A stretch of DNA of 64,000 bases, from NCBI GenBank assembly GCA_948440265.1, contig CAOJOK010000002.1, forward strand, positions 186,001 through 250,000, in the 5' to 3' direction. This DNA is from an uncultured Clostridia bacterium (GTDB lineage: Bacteria > Bacillota > Clostridia > Christensenellales > Pumilibacteraceae). Made by a program: the position numbers and the translations under genes. Positions 34,213 to 42,753 of this stretch are shown piece after piece. The notes beneath the pieces were generated by a model. That model made no database searches, was not told where the DNA came from, and saw only the letters and a list, made by a program, of their open reading frames with translations. The stretch's first letter is position 1; each line of letters starts with the position of its first letter.

Positions 34213-34267
34213 TTTTTGCTCCTTTTTTGCCGCTCCTTTCTTCTGCGGCATACGATATATTGTAGCA

Positions 34268-36829
34268 CTATGAGTTCAATCTGTCAATCGCTCTGATACA
34301 CGCCTCGTCGCCTTTATCCGCGCCCATATCGTAATATTTTTTGGCGACGGATAAATTTCCGCTTGCTTCTGCAAGTTTTCCGAGATTGAACATTGCCGGC
34401 ACATAGCCCTTTTTGACCGCCGTCTCGAATGCTTCCGACGCTTCGCGCAGGTCGCCTTCGTCGCGCAAAAGACAGCCGTAATTGTAATATCCCGTTACGT
34501 CGTCGGCTTGCGCGGCTTTATAAAAATATTCCTTCGCCTTACTGCGGTCGACGGGCATACCCGTTCCCGAAACATACATAAGTCCAAGCGCCACGTATGC
34601 GCCCGTGCAGCCGTTTTTCGCCGCGCGTTTGTAAAACCGCGCCGCGTTTGCCGAATCGACCGTTCCCGCCAGACCTTTATCCAAAAAGCAGGCGTACGCA
34701 TACTGCGCGGCAGGATAACCGCCGTAAGCCGATTTTTCATACGCCTTCTGCGCTTTCACAAGGTCGACTTGCGTGCCGACTCCGTTTTCATAGCAATATC
34801 CGAGATTGTACTGCGCGCCGAGATGACTTCTCTTTGCCGCTTCTCTGAAATATTCGAAAGCGGCTTTTTCGTCTTTCTTGACTCCGTCTCCGCGCAAACT
34901 CAAAACGCCGAGATTGTACATTGCCCGAACGCTGCCCTCATTGGCGGCTTTGCGGTAATACGGCGCGGCTTTCGCCGCGCTTTTGTTTACGCCGTCGTCG
35001 AACTTCAGACCCTTCTCATACAGCTTTTCGGCGACCACGTCGCACGCATAGATTTTGGCTTCCACTCTTTCATAGGCTTTTTCCGCTCTGTTCGAGCCGA
35101 GCTCTTTGCCTATCGCGTTATACTGCCGGGACTTTATCAAATCGACTTCCGTCCCTATTCCGACTTCATAACACCAAGCCGCGTTGCACGCGCCGTTCAC
35201 GTCGTCGTTGTCTGCGGCTTTCTTGTAAAGCTCGAAAGCTCTGCGCACGTCCTTTTTGACGCCCTGACCGTTCTCGTAGCAATACCCGAGATTGTTCATT
35301 GCTCTGGCGTTGCTCGCCTGCGCCGCTTTCGTGTACCAGCGTACGGCTTTTACCGCGTCCTTTTCCACGCCCACGCCGTTGAAATAGCAATATCCGAGAT
35401 TGCATTGCGCCATTGCGTTTCCGCGCTCCGACGCGGCAACGTACAGCGCGACGGCTTTCTTTTCGTTCTTTCCGATACCGTCGCCGTATTCATAGCACAC
35501 GCCGAGATTCAGCTGTGCAAGCGCGTTGCCCGCTTTCGCCGCTTTCGTATAATAATATACGGCTTTCGTCTTATCTCTGCTTTTGCCGTTCCGTCCGAAA
35601 TCATAGTCGAGCGCTTCGAGATAATACTTCTCGCCGCCGTCGCCGACTTCCGCGCTGTCGGCGGTCATAGCAATGCCAAACACCGCGTCCGTTTCGTCCT
35701 TCTCGCTCATTTCGGTATCGGTGTTGCGCACGGCTTTTTCTTCGCCCGATTCCAGCATTTGCAGTTTCTTCTCGTAAGCAAGTTTTTCCGCGCGCAGCCG
35801 CTCTATTTCCGCCGCCATTTCCGCGGCTTCCCTGTCGCGCTGTTTGTCGCGGTTTCTCTCGCCGCCGTCTATGCGGTCCAGCTTTGCGCGAAGCTGCAAA
35901 GCCAGCTTATCCAGCATATCTTTCGGCTCGGGGTACGCGTCGATATACTGACACCCAGAGAAGTATTCGGCATAACATCCTGCGTTGTCCGCGGTGTGCC
36001 TGTCGATATTGTTTATTCTGAATTCGGCATTGGGCTTGTTCAGCTTTTTGGCTTCTTCCATTTCGAAAAGCACATAGTTTTCCTGACCCGCGTCGAACGC
36101 GGCATACGAAGAAATCAAGAGAAACAGCTTTGTGGAAGATATTGCCCGAACGAGCGCGCGCTCGAACTTCTCGCCTATTTCGAGGTCCTCGAGATTGCGC
36201 TCGGAGATAAAGCAGGTAATTCCCTCCGCTTCCAGCCGTTCCACCACGGTCTCGGCAATCGCGCCGTCGGAAGATTTGTGACAGACAAACACGTCCTGAC
36301 CGCCGTGGAAAAATTTTGCGGCACGCTCTATCTGCCTGTCCGCATTGTCCTTATATTCCAAACGCGCCAGCTCGTCTGCCACATTTATGTCTATGAATTT
36401 ATGTATGATACTGCGCTCGTTTTCCTTTGCGTAACGAATTACGTTTTTCATAACGAGTTCGAGACTGTTCATATTCGGCGCAAGGTTTTTCGCGTCCGTC
36501 AGAAATTCGACGTACTTATTGCGCTTGTTGTTCTTTTTCAGCGCGAGCGCGTAAAAATATTTCGCCTCGAAATCATATCCGCTTATATTGAGAATCTCGT
36601 CGGATATCTCTTTCATTTCTTCGAAGTCGTGATAACGCTCGTTCACGCACTCGTTGAGCCTGGCTCGCAGATTTTTGAGCTTGGTCTGCGCGGCGTCGTC
36701 CTTGCCTGCCTTTTCGGCAAAACGGATATAGTTCACGCTGTCGCAATAGGGACAGGTGATTTTATCGCCGCCGTCGCTCGATTTCAGCCGAGCGCCGCAA
36801 TATGTACATCTCAAAGTTTTGGTTTCCAT
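34268..36829 (-). CDS. zinc-ribbon / TIR / coiled-coil / Sel1-repeat protein
   Basis: 853 residues. Residues 7-30 form a zinc ribbon (CTYCGARL...CPYCDS). A helical region follows, then a TIR domain at about 175-300: DVFVCHKSSDGAIAETVVERL, CFISERNLEDLEIGEKFERA and FLLISSYAAFDAGQ, with acidic residues in FEMEEA where TIR NADases carry the catalytic Glu. A coiled coil (about 320-360) leads to about twelve Sel1 repeats (A-NLG-CYE-G-GV type) up to the C terminus. TIR-Sel1 combinations are candidate NAD-cleaving or signal-assembling immune proteins; activity here is inferred. The promoter gives an essentially leaderless mRNA. Confidence 0.88.
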   Translation of the reverse strand: METKTLRCTYCGARLKSSDGGDKITCPYCDSVNYIRFAEKAGKDDAAQTKLKNLRARLNECVNERYHDFEEMKEISDEILNISGYDFEAKYFYALALKKNNKRNKYVEFLTDAKNLAPNMNSLELVMKNVIRYAKENERSIIHKFIDINVADELARLEYKDNADRQIERAAKFFHGGQDVFVCHKSSDGAIAETVVERLEAEGITCFISERNLEDLEIGEKFERALVRAISSTKLFLLISSYAAFDAGQENYVLFEMEEAKKLNKPNAEFRINNIDRHTADNAGCYAEYFSGCQYIDAYPEPKDMLDKLALQLRAKLDRIDGGERNRDKQRDREAAEMAAEIERLRAEKLAYEKKLQMLESGEEKAVRNTDTEMSEKDETDAVFGIAMTADSAEVGDGGEKYYLEALDYDFGRNGKSRDKTKAVYYYTKAAKAGNALAQLNLGVCYEYGDGIGKNEKKAVALYVAASERGNAMAQCNLGYCYFNGVGVEKDAVKAVRWYTKAAQASNARAMNNLGYCYENGQGVKKDVRRAFELYKKAADNDDVNGACNAAWCYEVGIGTEVDLIKSRQYNAIGKELGSNRAEKAYERVEAKIYACDVVAEKLYEKGLKFDDGVNKSAAKAAPYYRKAANEGSVRAMYNLGVLSLRGDGVKKDEKAAFEYFREAAKRSHLGAQYNLGYCYENGVGTQVDLVKAQKAYEKSAYGGYPAAQYAYACFLDKGLAGTVDSANAARFYKRAAKNGCTGAYVALGLMYVSGTGMPVDRSKAKEYFYKAAQADDVTGYYNYGCLLRDEGDLREASEAFETAVKKGYVPAMFNLGKLAEASGNLSVAKKYYDMGADKGDEACIRAIDRLNS

Positions 36830-36835
36830 AGCTTA

Positions 36836-36865
36836 ATTATACGCCGAGTTTTGCGATTTTGTCAA
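36836..36865 (-). promoter_or_regulatory. promoter of the TIR-Sel1 gene, predicted leaderless
   Basis: Minus-strand TTGACA (36860-36865), 18 bp, TATAAT (36836-36841). Only six bases separate the -10 from the ATG, so transcription should start at or next to the A of ATG. No Shine-Dalgarno is present. Confidence 0.75.
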
Positions 36866-36976
36866 GAAAGCCGCGCTTTCGGCGCAAACTTTAACCGTAT
36901 TATAATGTTTTTTAATATTGTTTTAATCTTTCGAAGTTTTATTGTCTCGATTTTATATTTGCCCGACAACTTCTTT

Positions 36977-37004
36977 TTGACTTTTACGAAAAATGTGGTA
37001 TACT
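36977..37004 (+). promoter_or_regulatory. promoter of the mscS operon
   Basis: TTGACT (36977-36982), 16 bp, TATACT (36999-37004). Confidence 0.7.
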
Positions 37005-37023
37005 ATTTTCAAAGGAGAAAACT

Positions 37024-37887
37024 ATGTCGCCCGTTATTATCTGTACTTTTACCGACGAGCTGAAAGCGGTATGGTCGGCGATTGCCGCCTTTTTAACAGG
37101 AGCAGGCTGGAAAATCGTGACCGCGCTTGCCGTCGTCATAATCGGCATTTTAATCATACGCATAGCGATGTCGATTCTGCGCAGAGCGCTGCTCAAAAAA
37201 TCCACCGACAACACGCTGGCAAACTTCATTCTCACGCTGACGAAGTTCGTGCTTTGGCTGTCGCTGTTTTTCATCGTCGCGTCCGTAATGTCGATACCGA
37301 TGACTCCGCTCATAACGGCGCTCGGAGCGGTCGCGCTCGCCGTCGGTCTGGCGCTTAAAGACTCTCTGTCCAATCTCGCAAACGGCGTGATGCTTATAGG
37401 AATGAAGCCGTTTAAGGAAGGAGACTATGTGGACATAGACGGCGTGGCAGGCACGGTCAAGTCCGTCCGCCTTCTGACGACCGAGCTTTTGACGCCCGAC
37501 AATAAAAAGATTATACTGCCCAACTCGAAAATCACTTCGGCAAGCATAACGAACTATTCGGCAAAACCCACAAGGCGCGTGGAGTGGCGGTTCGACCTTT
37601 CGCAAACCGACGACATAGGCGCGGCAAGAGCGGCTTTTTTCAAAGTGCTGAACGCTCACTCGAAAATACTTTCCGAGCCTGCGCCCGAAGTACATCTCGA
37701 CGAGATAAAGGGCGGCGCGCTGGTTTTCACCGTTCGCGGCTGGGTCAACAATGCCGACTTTTGGGAAGTATATTGGGAAGTAAACGAGCAGGCGGTGCAG
37801 GCGCTTAAAGACGTCGGCATAAGCATATCCAGACCCAAACTCGACGTGCGGCTGGACGGTAAACCCGACGGGGAGGACGAAAAATGA
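37024..37887 (+). CDS. mscS: small-conductance mechanosensitive channel
   Basis: 287 residues. Three membrane helices (about 25-50, 70-92, 97-125), with the glycine/alanine-rich pore helix TM3 (ALGAVALAVGLALKDSLSNL), then the beta domain (FKEGDYVDIDGVAGTVKSV) and the cytoplasmic alpha/beta vestibule. MscS channels release solutes on hypo-osmotic shock. AAAGGAG lies six bases before the ATG. The stop overlaps the next gene (ATGA). Confidence 0.95.
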   Translation: MSPVIICTFTDELKAVWSAIAAFLTGAGWKIVTALAVVIIGILIIRIAMSILRRALLKKSTDNTLANFILTLTKFVLWLSLFFIVASVMSIPMTPLITALGAVALAVGLALKDSLSNLANGVMLIGMKPFKEGDYVDIDGVAGTVKSVRLLTTELLTPDNKKIILPNSKITSASITNYSAKPTRRVEWRFDLSQTDDIGAARAAFFKVLNAHSKILSEPAPEVHLDEIKGGALVFTVRGWVNNADFWEVYWEVNEQAVQALKDVGISISRPKLDVRLDGKPDGEDEK

Positions 37888-38444
37888 TTTTCTGTATTTC
37901 CGAAACGCTCTCTTTGATACTCGTACCCATACTAATCGTTCTGCTCTCTTTCGTGCTCATAATCATAGTCGGCAGGAAAAAGACGGACACGCTTGCACAG
38001 CTCGCTTTCGAAATGCAAAAGCTGATTGAAAACTGCAAGAGCGAAAATCCCGATTTGAAAGAAATAAAGAAGCTTGACATTGCCGCCGCAAAATGTTCGC
38101 TTTTATGCGACCGCGCGTCGTTCGAACAGAAGCAGGACCTCGGTCCCGTTCCCGAACAGGTGGGCGAAGCGAGAAACATTCTTCATTCGCTTTACACGGC
38201 AAAGGTGGAGAAACAGGACAGCGCCGAATATATCGAGCTTGCAAAGAGCAATCTCGAAAGGGGCTACCGCTTTTTGATTAACACTCTCGGAATAACCGCC
38301 GCCCCTGCCTATGCGTCGCTCGACTTCTTCCGCCGCAATCTCAAAAGCGAAAACGCCAAAAAATATCTGGACTCCCTGCCCGTCGACAAGCATTCGAAAA
38401 AAGCCCCCGACGAACAAAACGAACACGGCAAAAGCGACGAATAA
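37884..38444 (+). CDS. membrane-anchored protein of unknown function, coupled to mscS
   Basis: 186 residues: one N-terminal membrane helix (about 8-30) and a mainly helical cytosolic domain with a charged C-terminal tail (KAPDEQNEHGKSDE). No family is recognised. Start and stop overlap with mscS (ATGA) indicates coupled translation, so it may be an accessory factor of the channel. Confidence 0.75.
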   Translation: MIFCISETLSLILVPILIVLLSFVLIIIVGRKKTDTLAQLAFEMQKLIENCKSENPDLKEIKKLDIAAAKCSLLCDRASFEQKQDLGPVPEQVGEARNILHSLYTAKVEKQDSAEYIELAKSNLERGYRFLINTLGITAAPAYASLDFFRRNLKSENAKKYLDSLPVDKHSKKAPDEQNEHGKSDE

Positions 38445-38458
38445 TTTTCGGCAAAATT

Positions 38459-38486
38459 AAAAACGCGGTTTGTTCCGCGTTTTTTT
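38459..38486. terminator. bidirectional terminator between the mscS operon and the ECF gene
   Basis: AAAACGCGG/CCGCGTTTTTTT, 7-bp GC core with A and T tracts on both sides. It serves both convergent units. Confidence 0.85.
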
Positions 38487-38487
38487 G

Positions 38488-39081
38488 TTATCTGTTTTTA
38501 TTTCTGTTAAGCAGTGAAAGCGTCGGCAACTTCGGTGACACCGCCAGCGCGACGGCGGCGGAGATACCGACCTGTATAAGCGACGGGACAATCGTAGCCG
38601 CGCCTGCAAGAAGCGCCGCCGCACCAATGTCTGCGTCGCTTGCAATGACGCCGAAAAGCACAAGCAGTATATCCGTCAGAGCATATCCGACAACCACAAT
38701 CGCCGCGCCTATGAGAAAGGACAAAAGCGCGCGCAGATAGGGGTTTTTGCCTTTCAAAACCGACTTAAACACTACTCCGCAGACAAACCCTTCCAACGCT
38801 TTTATCACAAGCGTAAACGGCGCATAGACGGCAAAACCGATAAGGTCGGCAAACGCAGACCCCAAGCCGCCTGCCACGGCGGCGCCTATCGGACCGAGCA
38901 CGACGGACGCAATCATAATGACCGCGTCGCCGAAATTGACGTATCCTATGCCTGCAGGTATCCGAATGAGAATGGTCCCGACGAACGTCATCGCCGTAAA
39001 CAGCGCCGCCATAACGAGATACAGCGTGCTGACCTTTTTCTTCTCCTTTTCGCCTCGACTGTCTTCGACTTCCTTTTTCAT
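38488..39081 (-). CDS. ECF transporter S component (substrate-binding membrane protein)
   Basis: 197 residues with five or six membrane helices and the typical S-component pattern: an early FTAMTFVGTILIRIP, then GDAVIMIASVVLGPIGAAVAGGLGSAFADL. These proteins bind a vitamin or nucleobase and dock on an EcfAAT module encoded elsewhere. The exact substrate is not readable. It follows rplI by 12 bases, with GAAGG nine bases before the ATG. Confidence 0.85.
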   Translation of the reverse strand: MKKEVEDSRGEKEKKKVSTLYLVMAALFTAMTFVGTILIRIPAGIGYVNFGDAVIMIASVVLGPIGAAVAGGLGSAFADLIGFAVYAPFTLVIKALEGFVCGVVFKSVLKGKNPYLRALLSFLIGAAIVVVGYALTDILLVLFGVIASDADIGAAALLAGAATIVPSLIQVGISAAVALAVSPKLPTLSLLNRNKNR

Positions 39082-39093
39082 AAAGTATGCCTT

Positions 39094-39540
39094 CTATTCT
39101 TTTGCGACAACGTGCACGGTGAGCGTCGCGGAAACTTCCGCATACGGCTTCACCGCAACTTTATAGGTTCCGAGAGATTTTATCGGCGAAGTGAGCACAA
39201 TCTTTCTCTTGTCCACGGTTATGCCGATTTTTTCCAGAGCCGCGGCTATATCGCCGCCGCCGAGCGACCCGTAAAGCCTGCCGTTTTCGCCCGTCTTTAT
39301 GGCGACGCTGACTTCGGTTGCGTTCAACTGTTTGGCAAGCTCCAAAGCCGCCGCCTTTTCTTCCTGCTTGCGGTGCGCGTCCGCCGCCTTTTTGATATTT
39401 ACGCTGTTCACGTTTGCGGCATTTGCCTCGACGGCAAGATTGTTTTTAAACAGAAAGTTTCTCGCATATCCGTCGGACACGTTTATTATATCCCCTTTTT
39501 TGCCCTGACTTTTTACATCCTGCGTCAATATTACTTTCAT
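39094..39540 (-). CDS. rplI: 50S ribosomal protein L9
   Basis: 148 residues from ATG 39540 (AGGAG upstream). The N domain carries [21 protein letters not shown] and [13 protein letters not shown], the L9 signature, then the long connecting helix and the C domain ([12 protein letters not shown]). It binds 23S rRNA domain V. Unusually it is not beside rpsF/rpsR/ssb or dnaB but next to an ECF gene. Confidence 0.96.
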   Translation of the reverse strand: MKVILTQDVKSQGKKGDIINVSDGYARNFLFKNNLAVEANAANVNSVNIKKAADAHRKQEEKAAALELAKQLNATEVSVAIKTGENGRLYGSLGGGDIAAALEKIGITVDKRKIVLTSPIKSLGTYKVAVKPYAEVSATLTVHVVAKE

Positions 39541-39621
39541 AAACCGCTCTCCTTTTCGTTTTTTACATTTTAACACAGCGGCGGCGGCACTGTCAAGGAC
39601 AGCATATCAAAAAACGCGATT

Positions 39622-40587
39622 TTACGCCAAACCCGCGGCAAGAAGCACAAGTTCTATCGCCGTCCCCACGATAACCGCAAATACAAACAGCGTGACGAAA
39701 ACCGCTATGTTCTCTTTTAAGTTCTTGTTTTCCTTGAAAAGCACGGCAAGTCCGAGCCCTGCGTTGACAATCAGTCCCGCGCTCGCACCGCCGAGAGAGA
39801 GCGCTCCGCTTGCGAAAAGTTCGGCAATCGCCACCGACGACGCGCAGTTCGGCACCAGTCCCACAACTGCGGCGAACAGCGGCTGCAGCAGCCGCGAACT
39901 TTGCATAAACGCTTCCAGCCGCTCCTGCGTCACATAGAATATGATTAAGCCGAGCGCAATGTTTACTATCAGGATATATCCCGACACCGTCAGCGTGTGC
40001 AAAAACGGGTGCCACAGATACCTGTCCAGCATTTTCAGCGTTTTCTCGCGCTTCTCCTTTTTTTCGTCGATTTCCGATTCGTGCTTTTCGCCGACGGAAT
40101 GCTCGTGTTTTTCGGTCTCCATAACGGTATGTCCGTGACACCCCGAAACAGCAATGCTTTCCCCTGCCTGCATTTCCACAATACGCGTCTTTTCTTTTTT
40201 CGAAAGCACAAGGCTTGCCCCGTAACCTATTATCAGCGCCGCCAGAAACTTGACCGCAAGCAGCGGCAGAAGTTTGAACGCGGACGACGGGGACGCAAGC
40301 AGTATGGGCACGGCTTCGTCGCTGGTTGCGACGAACACGGCAAGCAGAGTTCCCATAGTGATGTGCCTGCCCGAATACAGCTTTGCCGCAACGACGGAAA
40401 AACCGCACTGCGGAAGCAGTCCCACTCCGCTTCCAATCAGCGGAGCAAGACCGCCCTTCAAGGCTTTCTCCGTCTTTATTCTTCCTACGGCGGCGTGTTC
40501 CAGCACCTCTATCAGAATATGCGCGACAAACAGCAGCGGCATAAGCTTCAAGGTGTCCAAAAGCGCGTCGAGCAAAGTTTCGAACAT
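39622..40587 (-). CDS. ArsP_2-type 10-TM permease (putative heavy-metal exporter)
   Basis: 321 residues with about eight to ten membrane helices in two related halves. Each half has a motif with an unpaired Cys/Asn: GVGLLPQCGFSVVAAKLY and AVVGLVPNCASSVAIAELF, typical of the ArsP_2 family (putative manganese/arsenical transporters). The loop between the halves (about 150-180) is rich in His, Glu and Cys (GCHGHTVMETEKHEHS), suggesting metal binding. AAAGGA lies ten bases before the ATG. Confidence 0.85.
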   Translation of the reverse strand: MFETLLDALLDTLKLMPLLFVAHILIEVLEHAAVGRIKTEKALKGGLAPLIGSGVGLLPQCGFSVVAAKLYSGRHITMGTLLAVFVATSDEAVPILLASPSSAFKLLPLLAVKFLAALIIGYGASLVLSKKEKTRIVEMQAGESIAVSGCHGHTVMETEKHEHSVGEKHESEIDEKKEKREKTLKMLDRYLWHPFLHTLTVSGYILIVNIALGLIIFYVTQERLEAFMQSSRLLQPLFAAVVGLVPNCASSVAIAELFASGALSLGGASAGLIVNAGLGLAVLFKENKNLKENIAVFVTLFVFAVIVGTAIELVLLAAGLA

Positions 40588-40715
40588 TCTCGATTCGTCC
40601 TTTCGTCAATGTCCTGACGACGATTATTTTAACACTTTTGCAAATATTTTACAAGTGATATGACGCCTGCGCAAAGACGTAAAAAATTTTTATTTCTTCG
40701 GTCTCTTTTTTTACT

Positions 40716-40744
40716 TGCCGAATTATCGCATATGTGATATTATA
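40716..40744 (+). promoter_or_regulatory. promoter of the hydrogen-sensing cluster
   Basis: TTGCCG (40716-40721), 17 bp, TATTAT (40739-40744), 66 bases before the first gene. Confidence 0.6.
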
Positions 40745-40810
40745 AATGTATATTTTACCGAATATGCGCGTATTTGTTTATGGGAACAAATCGCAAAGAA
40801 GGAGAACAAA

Positions 40811-41062
40811 ATGGTAATACAAATCTGTATCGGGAGTGCCTGTCACTTGCGCGGCTCTTACGACGTCATCGAAAAGATGAAAGCCCTGATTGCCGCCGAT
40901 AATCTGGAAGACAAAATCACGCTTAAAGCCAGCTTCTGTCTCGGCCGCTGCGGAGAGTATGTCACGGTTAAAGCCGACAACGAGTTCATCGACGGAGTAA
41001 ACGCCGCGACGATTGAAAAGATATACAACGAAATACTGAAACCGAAAGCGTTGAAGGGGTAA
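40811..41062 (+). CDS. thioredoxin-like [2Fe-2S] ferredoxin (NuoE/HydA small-subunit type)
   Basis: 83 residues from ATG 40811, AAGGAG upstream. Four cysteines in the NuoE-like pattern, CIGSAC near the N terminus and CLGRC near residue 50, bind a [2Fe-2S] cluster on a thioredoxin fold. It opens the hydrogenase operon and probably passes electrons to or from the following hydrogenase-like protein. The next ATG is 8 bases past its stop. Confidence 0.9.
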   Translation: MVIQICIGSACHLRGSYDVIEKMKALIAADNLEDKITLKASFCLGRCGEYVTVKADNEFIDGVNAATIEKIYNEILKPKALKG

Positions 41063-41070
41063 CAGCCGAA

Positions 41071-42753
41071 ATGTCGTATTTGAATTTCAACTCCTCCAAC
41101 TGCCGCAACTGCTATAAGTGTCTGCGCGAATGTCCCGTCAAGGCAATAAGCGTCATAGACGACAAAGCGCAGATTGCGGAAGATTTGTGTATTTTATGCG
41201 GACATTGCGCAAACGCCTGCCGTTTCAACGCAAAGGAAGTCAAGGACGACAGAGATACCGTGAAGAAACTGCTTTCTTCGGGTAAACCCGTATACGTTTC
41301 TCTTGCCCCGTCCTTTATCGCTTCGTTCGACGTCAAGAGTTTTGCCGCAATGGAAAAAGCGCTGAAACAGCTCGGCTTTTTCTTCGTGGAAGAAACGGCT
41401 GTCGGCGCGGCGGCGGTGACCGAAGAATATAAGAAACTGCTTAAAAGCGGCAATTTCAAAAATCTGATAGCGTCCGCCTGCCCCGCGATTGTTCGGCTCA
41501 TATCGCAATACTATCCGCAGGCTCTGCCCTGTCTGGCTCCCGTGGATTCGCCTATGGTGGCGCACGCCAAACAGCTGAAAAAGGCTTTCGGCAAAAACGC
41601 AAACATAGTATTTATCGGACCCTGTCTCGCAAAAAAACGCGAGGCGGCGGAAAGCGGAATTATAGACGCGGTTTTGACGTTTGAAGAACTGGACGCAATG
41701 CTGAAAGAAAACGGCATAGTCCCCGACCCGAAACTTACGGATACGCCGCAAGCACTGCGCGCGCGGTATTACCCCATAAACCGCGGCATAATAAAGTCCT
41801 TCGACGGGTTTGCCGACGGTTACGAATATTTAAGCGTGGACGGAGTGGGCCGCAGTAAAAACGTGCTTGAAAACATAGACGAGCTTTCGGGAATGTTCAT
41901 CGAAATGCACGCCTGCGAGTTTTCCTGCATAAACGGACCCTGCTCCTTAAACAAGAACGGCGGTTTCTTCAAGGCGACGGAACGCGTGCGTTCGTATACG
42001 AAAGAGGGCGCAAACGGCAAGCCTTATCCTTTGCGCGATGGAGAATTCTCGCACAAATACGAGCGGATATCTTCGCGCTATACGACTCCGCCCGAATACG
42101 AAATCAAACGTATTCTCGAAGCTACGGGAAAATTCAAGCCCGAGGACGAACTGAACTGCGGCGCGTGCGGCTATCCCACCTGCCGCGACAAGGCAATCGC
42201 GGTATACAACAATATGGCGCAAATCGATATGTGCGTGCCTTATATGCGCGAAAAGGCGGAAAGCCTGTCTTTCGATATAATTCAAAACTCCCCCAACGGT
42301 ATTTTGGCGATAGACGAAAACTTCCGCATAACCGACATAAACGAAACGGCGGCGGCCCTTCTCGGCATACCGCGCACGGGCTGTAAGGGCGAGCTCATAG
42401 AGCGCTACATAAACCCCACCGATTTCTATCTCGTGGCGGCGGACGGCAAGCCGATAGACAACAAACCGCTCGTGCTGGAAAAGTCAGGCGCGCACGTCGA
42501 GATGTCCATTCGCAAAGTCGAAGGTCAGAACATACTGTTCAGCATTATGAAAGACGTCACGAAAGAAACTTTGGACCGCGAAAAACTCGACAAGCTCAAA
42601 ACCGATACTTACCGCACGACGGACGAAGTCATCGGAAAGCAGATGCGCGTCGTTCAGGAAATAGCTTCCCTGCTCGGCGAAACGGCGGCGGAAACAAAAA
42701 TTGCTCTTTTGAAATTGAAGTCCACGCTGGCGCAATCGGAGGATAAAAAATAA
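41071..42753 (+). CDS. HydS-like sensory [FeFe] hydrogenase with PAS domain
   Basis: 560 residues. Two [4Fe-4S] motifs (C11/14/17/21 and C40/43/46/50) precede the H-cluster domain. Its three loops are degenerate in the HydS manner: L1 SACP (Ala136-Cys137, so the proton-transfer Cys is Ala), L2 GPCLAKK (Cys185), L3 MHACEFSC (Cys282, Cys286). A further Fe-S domain (CGACGYPTC, about 363) and a PAS domain (about 395-500) follow. HydS proteins sense H2 and signal rather than catalyse; the neighbouring SpoIIE phosphatase fits that role. Family assignment is from motif knowledge. Confidence 0.9.
   Translation: MSYLNFNSSNCRNCYKCLRECPVKAISVIDDKAQIAEDLCILCGHCANACRFNAKEVKDDRDTVKKLLSSGKPVYVSLAPSFIASFDVKSFAAMEKALKQLGFFFVEETAVGAAAVTEEYKKLLKSGNFKNLIASACPAIVRLISQYYPQALPCLAPVDSPMVAHAKQLKKAFGKNANIVFIGPCLAKKREAAESGIIDAVLTFEELDAMLKENGIVPDPKLTDTPQALRARYYPINRGIIKSFDGFADGYEYLSVDGVGRSKNVLENIDELSGMFIEMHACEFSCINGPCSLNKNGGFFKATERVRSYTKEGANGKPYPLRDGEFSHKYERISSRYTTPPEYEIKRILEATGKFKPEDELNCGACGYPTCRDKAIAVYNNMAQIDMCVPYMREKAESLSFDIIQNSPNGILAIDENFRITDINETAAALLGIPRTGCKGELIERYINPTDFYLVAADGKPIDNKPLVLEKSGAHVEMSIRKVEGQNILFSIMKDVTKETLDREKLDKLKTDTYRTTDEVIGKQMRVVQEIASLLGETAAETKIALLKLKSTLAQSEDKK

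Noticed and set aside
34508-37063. An 851-codon open frame on the plus strand across the TIR-Sel1 gene
   Set aside because: It is antisense to a gene with clear domains and repeats, has no family features, and arises from the strong third-position bias; the Sel1 repeats create matching antisense repeats.
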